A stretch of 64,000 nucleotides of DNA. Source: Homarus americanus (taxonomy: Eukaryota; Arthropoda; Malacostraca; Decapoda; Nephropidae). The DNA is taken from contig NW_024753848.1 in NCBI RefSeq assembly GCF_018991925.1, positions 622,001 through 686,000 of the forward strand, written 5' to 3'. Of the stretch, positions 59,456 to 64,000 are shown in pieces. Numbering within the stretch: the first letter of the stretch is position 1; every line of letters begins with the position of its first letter. The translations under genes were made by a program, and so were the position numbers. The notes under the pieces were generated by a model. That model did not search any database and was not told where the DNA came from. It saw only the letters and a list, made by a program, of their open reading frames with translations.

Positions 59456-62400
59456 CCGTGACAGACAAGAGTTACAGAGTGTTTCAGTGATCACAAGGAG
59501 ACGGCCACGACTCAACAACATCTCCCCCCCCCCTTTGGGCCCTTAACCTCAGAGTCCTAAAGCCCACACAGGCCATCTACCCTCACATCTGCCTCACAAA
59601 TAAAGCGTCACAGTTAACATCCATGAAAATGCTGTATTGAAGTTATATAAGGCATCTGATGTATAATCCAGTCGATGCGTGAAATGGGTAGAACTATACA
59701 AGGAGGGGCACGGAACCCTGGCCTGCAAGCCTTCCTCTGTGCTGCCTACGAGGTTGAGGACGAGGTTAAATGCTGGAGGTTATACAAGGAACCTCCAGCC
59801 TTCCCTTGTGCTACGAGGTTGAGGTTGAACATTTAGAGGTTATACAAAATTACTCGTGCATGCATTTATTCGTCGCTTGTCACTCCATAAATTAATTGAG
59901 GATGAGTTTATATATAACCACTTAACGTTGAAGATATCGAGTGACTTCATTATAAATAGTTCACCGTCATCCACCGCCTCACATAAAAACTATTGATTGA
60001 GTTGTTATCATAGAACTTTAGGTTTAGTTTTACTTTCATTTCCATGCAACAGAACTTTCAAAATCCTCCTTAAGCACAACTAGCTCGTCATAGTACGGTA
60101 CTTGACCTTCAATTCATTTTTTTTTTAGATATAGTCAAGAGACCTTTGGTGTAGATTGTCATGCTGTCTAGATTTCGATAGAGTAAATCCCTCTCAGTAA
60201 TACTCAGCCACAGGATACAATTATATGCGTAAAGAGAAGAAGAATTATGAGATGTTTAGCCGTTATATTAGACAGCATGGTGGTGGTGGTGACCTTGCCA
60301 GCTTCTCTCGGTCAACACCACACCCTGGCTAGTGGTGGTGGCAACTGCTAGCCTCTACTCCATGTAACTCATCTACACATTAATTCATGAATATAAACAG
60401 ACTATTATTTCCATATTATCAAGAACATTAACCGGTATGATTAGCAACGGAGCCTTTTTGGTGGGTATTTATGAATGCATTATTGTTTGCTACTTAATAC
60501 ACTTTTACACGCGTTAAATATAGTCAAGATTGGAACTAAACTGCTTTATATTCGAATTTTTTGCGTATTTATGACCCAATATGTAGTCTAGGAACCTTTC
60601 AGAAGCAACTCCTTTACTTTATTTACTGTTTATTGCATCACAAGTGCCGTACATGGTGCATGGATCAACTTGGAACTTGAGTAAAATGTTATGAGCCAAC
60701 AACACTAGAGTATAAAGTTTTCCTCTTATCCTCTTACCCCAACGTTTATCTATTACAATTAACACCTTTAATTCTCCAGTAACATCTCAAAAGTAGCCCT
60801 CATAAGTCTGAGAATAAGAATACCCTCAGAATACTGTTGTAATTTTGAAATTTTGTTTTCATGTAATCAGCACAAGGTCTGCCTAATCTAATCTAACTAC
60901 AGTATTTATATTCATTTCTTTATACAGTATACTGATTTATTATTGCACTCGAGGGATCTTTATCAGGTGTGACCTCGTAGACTCCCTGAACACCTGTAAT
61001 AAGTGGTGAAGAGTTTGGCGAAAGTTGAAGTTGTTTAAAAGTACATCATTTATACTAATTTTTCATATTTAACATCTACACACGAAGACACTGGCTCTAG
61101 ATAATTAATCATAATTAATTATCACTTCATTACTTGAGGATGAGTATGTTGAGCATGATTATCGTAAATAACATGAGTATATAATATTATGTACCGTATA
61201 TAATATCAATAAATAACATATAAGAACAGGGACAGCAAACAACATCAATAAATAACATAAGTACTGTATATGAAAACAGGTAACATCAATAAATGAGTAT
61301 ATCAGAACAGGTAAAGCAGGTAAAACCAATTAACACCAGACAACAAGAAGCAGTAACAGGTCCATGTTGTGTTAAGTGAAGCAATACTTATGACACCATC
61401 ACTCACCAAGAATTTATTATTATAGCTACAGTACGTTAAGCTATACAGTACTTGAAAAAAAATACGGCTGGAAAAATGATAAGCAGGAAGATCAGGAGAG
61501 TGAAATTGGCATATGTAAACCAGCTACAAATATCCAAGAGGAGGAAGGGAGTTTCAGCAAATGATAAGGGAGGTGGGTGGAGCCGGAATAGTGGGTCTCT
61601 CCTGCTGACACCTTCATCCACTCAAGGTTAAACACAATTTTTGTTTTGTGTGTGTGTGTGTGTGTGTTGTCGCCACTGTTCACTCTTATTAAATATAACT
61701 GTGCTGATTTATTTTGATTGGTTGTATTTCTAGAAGATTGGTGAACAACCTTCAACTAATTTGATCACATTAAAGATTAGGAAGGAATCCCTGTTCATTT
61801 CAGCTGACCTAACTTTACCTCCCCCATTTAGCGATAGGGTGTTTAATCGTCAGGTGAAATAAGCTGAGGAATATTATTAATCTTCCTTTCGTCCAGAGAT
61901 TTTTTTACTTATCTCTAAATTACTTTATACTGAATTATCCCAGTGAGTGTTGGTTACTGAGTGTTGTGCGTTTATGTTGATGAGTTTTGTGTGGTGAGTG
62001 ACTGTAGTGTGGGTTAGGACCAGTGATACAGATGGCGAAGTAACAATGTGACTGGGACTAGGTTACCTGATTTACTCTATATAAATGAATAACTTTAACT
62101 GTATACGTTGTCTAATGTTGCGAGGGTGGGCCGTGTGGTGTGTACAGCTTACTGTACTGGGCATACAGTACAGCATATAAAGTTATCATGTTGTTAAAAG
62201 AATTAGTCAAAAGTTAGTCAGGTGGTTCCTCTCCTTGTTTAATCATATGGTTTTGTATTCTTGGTAGTTACAAGTTCACCATCCTTCAGTGACCTTCACC
62301 ATCACAACATCTTCAACAGAAGTAAACAGTCATTATGTGGTGTTAAAACAAAAGGCCATAGTATTTCATATATAATTTATTGCATACTCTTGGTTGATAA

Positions 62401-64000
62401 AATGTTTATTACAAATCATTAGGTCTAAGTCATTCTTTGCACATTTTGAAAGTTAAGGAACGCATAGCGTGAAGTGGTTGTTCTTTTAATACTCTATAAC
62501 AGCTAGTAAGTATGTGGGACAAGAACCAGTGATGATATTTGAGGACTGACTTCTTCAACAAATACTAGAGTCCCTCTGTTTTAAGTGGGAGCATAAGACT
62601 TAAATAATACAGTCAAGGCTTTTGTTCCTGTCCGTTCTTTATGCAGTGGTAAACCTCTCCTTGAGTGTTAGAGTGCACATAACAGCCAATAATTCGATGA
62701 AGAGGGTTACAGTACACAAAGTGGTTAAAAATGTTAAAGAGTGAAAAGCTTTCTCTCATTCTTCACAAACAAGTTTTCAATCATTGTAAGGAAGCCATGA
62801 AGATTGTTACACTGCAAATATATAATATGATGTTATTCAATAAAGCCAGTTCTAAATTTATCAACATTAGTAAAATGAGTACTGCACCGTATATAAATAT
62901 ATAGAATGTACACGCCAAAAGTATTTACCACACCTGGCAATATTAACGTTTCCACATGCTTAAGTATTAAGGGTCGTTTCCTACTAGCTGGCAAATACTG
63001 TTTCTTGGATTTGTCAAGCTTAACACTCCAACACCCCACAGTTCTATCTTGAAGCTTCCAACAGCTGACATAAAGTTTAAATTATATATATGTATTGAGC
63101 TTTATTAGAAAAAAAAATTGACATCAGTTATATATAATGTGCAGAATTATTACTGAAGAATCTTGGAAAATATATTTATAATAATTAAAGAACTTTGGAG
63201 AATTTTTTTGCTAATGCTGTCAAAAAGTGGAATTGCACATAACTTGATCTGTGGGTAAATGCTACGATTCTTCTAATTTGGCAGTGAAACGTCATCAGGC
63301 CAAGAACACACATCATGTGCACAAAGCAAAAAAATATTCAAAAAGGAGGAATAATACCCTATCCCATCCAAATGAAGTATACTTGACTGGCAGAGGAATA
63401 AAAAAATGTCAAATAAAAACGTGAAACAATAAAAAGCTTTACTGAGACAGAACTGATTTAGAAATGAACACACAACTGTTTAATTATGTTATACAGTATA
63501 CCTCTCTTTTTATTATTTCAGTATATTTTTTTAGGCTCCATGTATCAATATATATATCAGTAGCATTTGGAGTTCAGCAGTGCAATATATTTACTGTAGG
63601 TCCCAACTTACAAACAAGACATAGACCAAAATAACTAACAAGACCTTGGCTATGTTGTTGCCATAAAATCCTCGAGGGAAGGGATCATCAGATAATGTAT
63701 ACAGTACCTATTGAACTCTCACCATCAAATGCCACTCATAATGGTAAACCCTTGTTGAGAAAAATCTAACAAGATATGTGATTTACTTTACAAAATATTC
63801 CAGACTGCATGACAATAAAAGAACACAGCACACAATAAAGGTTCCGGTCTTTCGGTTACCGTTAACTCCGAAATTTAGCAAAATAAGTTGAATGTCATTG
63901 TGTTTTCTTTACCTCTCTACAATCTATGGTAGGGAAATGTGTTGGTTATCGCAAGTGGGTCCTCATCAGTTTCTCAGAAGGGGAGAGAGGGGAGGGGAAA
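59456..64000. other. AT-rich unique sequence, no supported gene
   Basis: A roughly 70-bp near-duplication (GAGGTTGAGG, GAGGTTATACAA) lies at 59690-59850, degenerate AACATCAATAAATAACATA repeats at 61195-61320, (GT)n at 61646-61668, and a CCTAA-linked short motif at 61818-61862. Short frames show no domain or splice support. Confidence 0.6.

Noticed and set aside
59052..59468. 138-codon minus frame with 17-residue repeats (DIKGMWWRVWGVLGLVA)
   Set aside because: The 51-bp satellite happens to be in frame. The repeat continues past the frame ends with indels, and no start or splice context exists.

Overview
This 64 kb window is nuclear DNA of an arthropod, most likely a decapod crustacean. That is inferred from spliced genes, exoskeleton-type secreted proteins with poly-Asp blocks, many (TTAGG)n-type interstitial telomeric arrays, tRNA-derived SINEs, LINE tails and an extreme load of micro- and minisatellites. 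It is not bacterial or viral, and there are no operons. Only a small part of the window codes for protein.

Left part (1-9.9 kb): two minus-strand genes of the same build, at 139-2317 and 4798-6113. Each has a TATA box, a four-codon first exon, a phase-0 intron and one long exon. Both encode small secreted Pro/Val/Tyr/Asp-rich proteins, probably of the cuticle or of calcified matrix. A 28-bp satellite carrying repeated TGACGTCA sites lies between them.

Middle-left (9.9-19 kb): a complete minus-strand gene for cytoplasmic leucyl-tRNA synthetase. Five coding exons (17851 to 10016) join to 1170 residues with both class I signature motifs. Upstream are a possible 5' exon holding a 74-codon transposase-like ORF and an NRF-1/CRE/CCAAT promoter. 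Two Tc1/mariner-like MITEs lie inside or beside this gene.

19-27 kb: AT-rich sequence with one SINE and a minus-strand CRISP-type CAP protein gene. Its four visible exons (26070 to 24611) encode a CAP domain with an altered metal tetrad and a Cys-rich C-terminal domain with two extra cysteines.

27-52 kb: a domain made almost entirely of tandem repeats. Set in it are a promoter-like block with seven same-strand CCAAT boxes and a splice donor (33.5-33.8 kb), a CRE-bearing duplication (36.6 kb), an intact 318-codon gene for a secreted protein with nine 10-residue repeats (42.1-43.1 kb) and a possible YY1/CRE gene start (43.8 kb).

52-64 kb: mostly unique AT-rich sequence with a second SINE, a second near-identical inverted copy of a LINE tail, a 588-bp non-autonomous hAT element with an exact 8-bp target duplication, and a 51-bp satellite. 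No confident gene was seen from 59.5 kb to the end.
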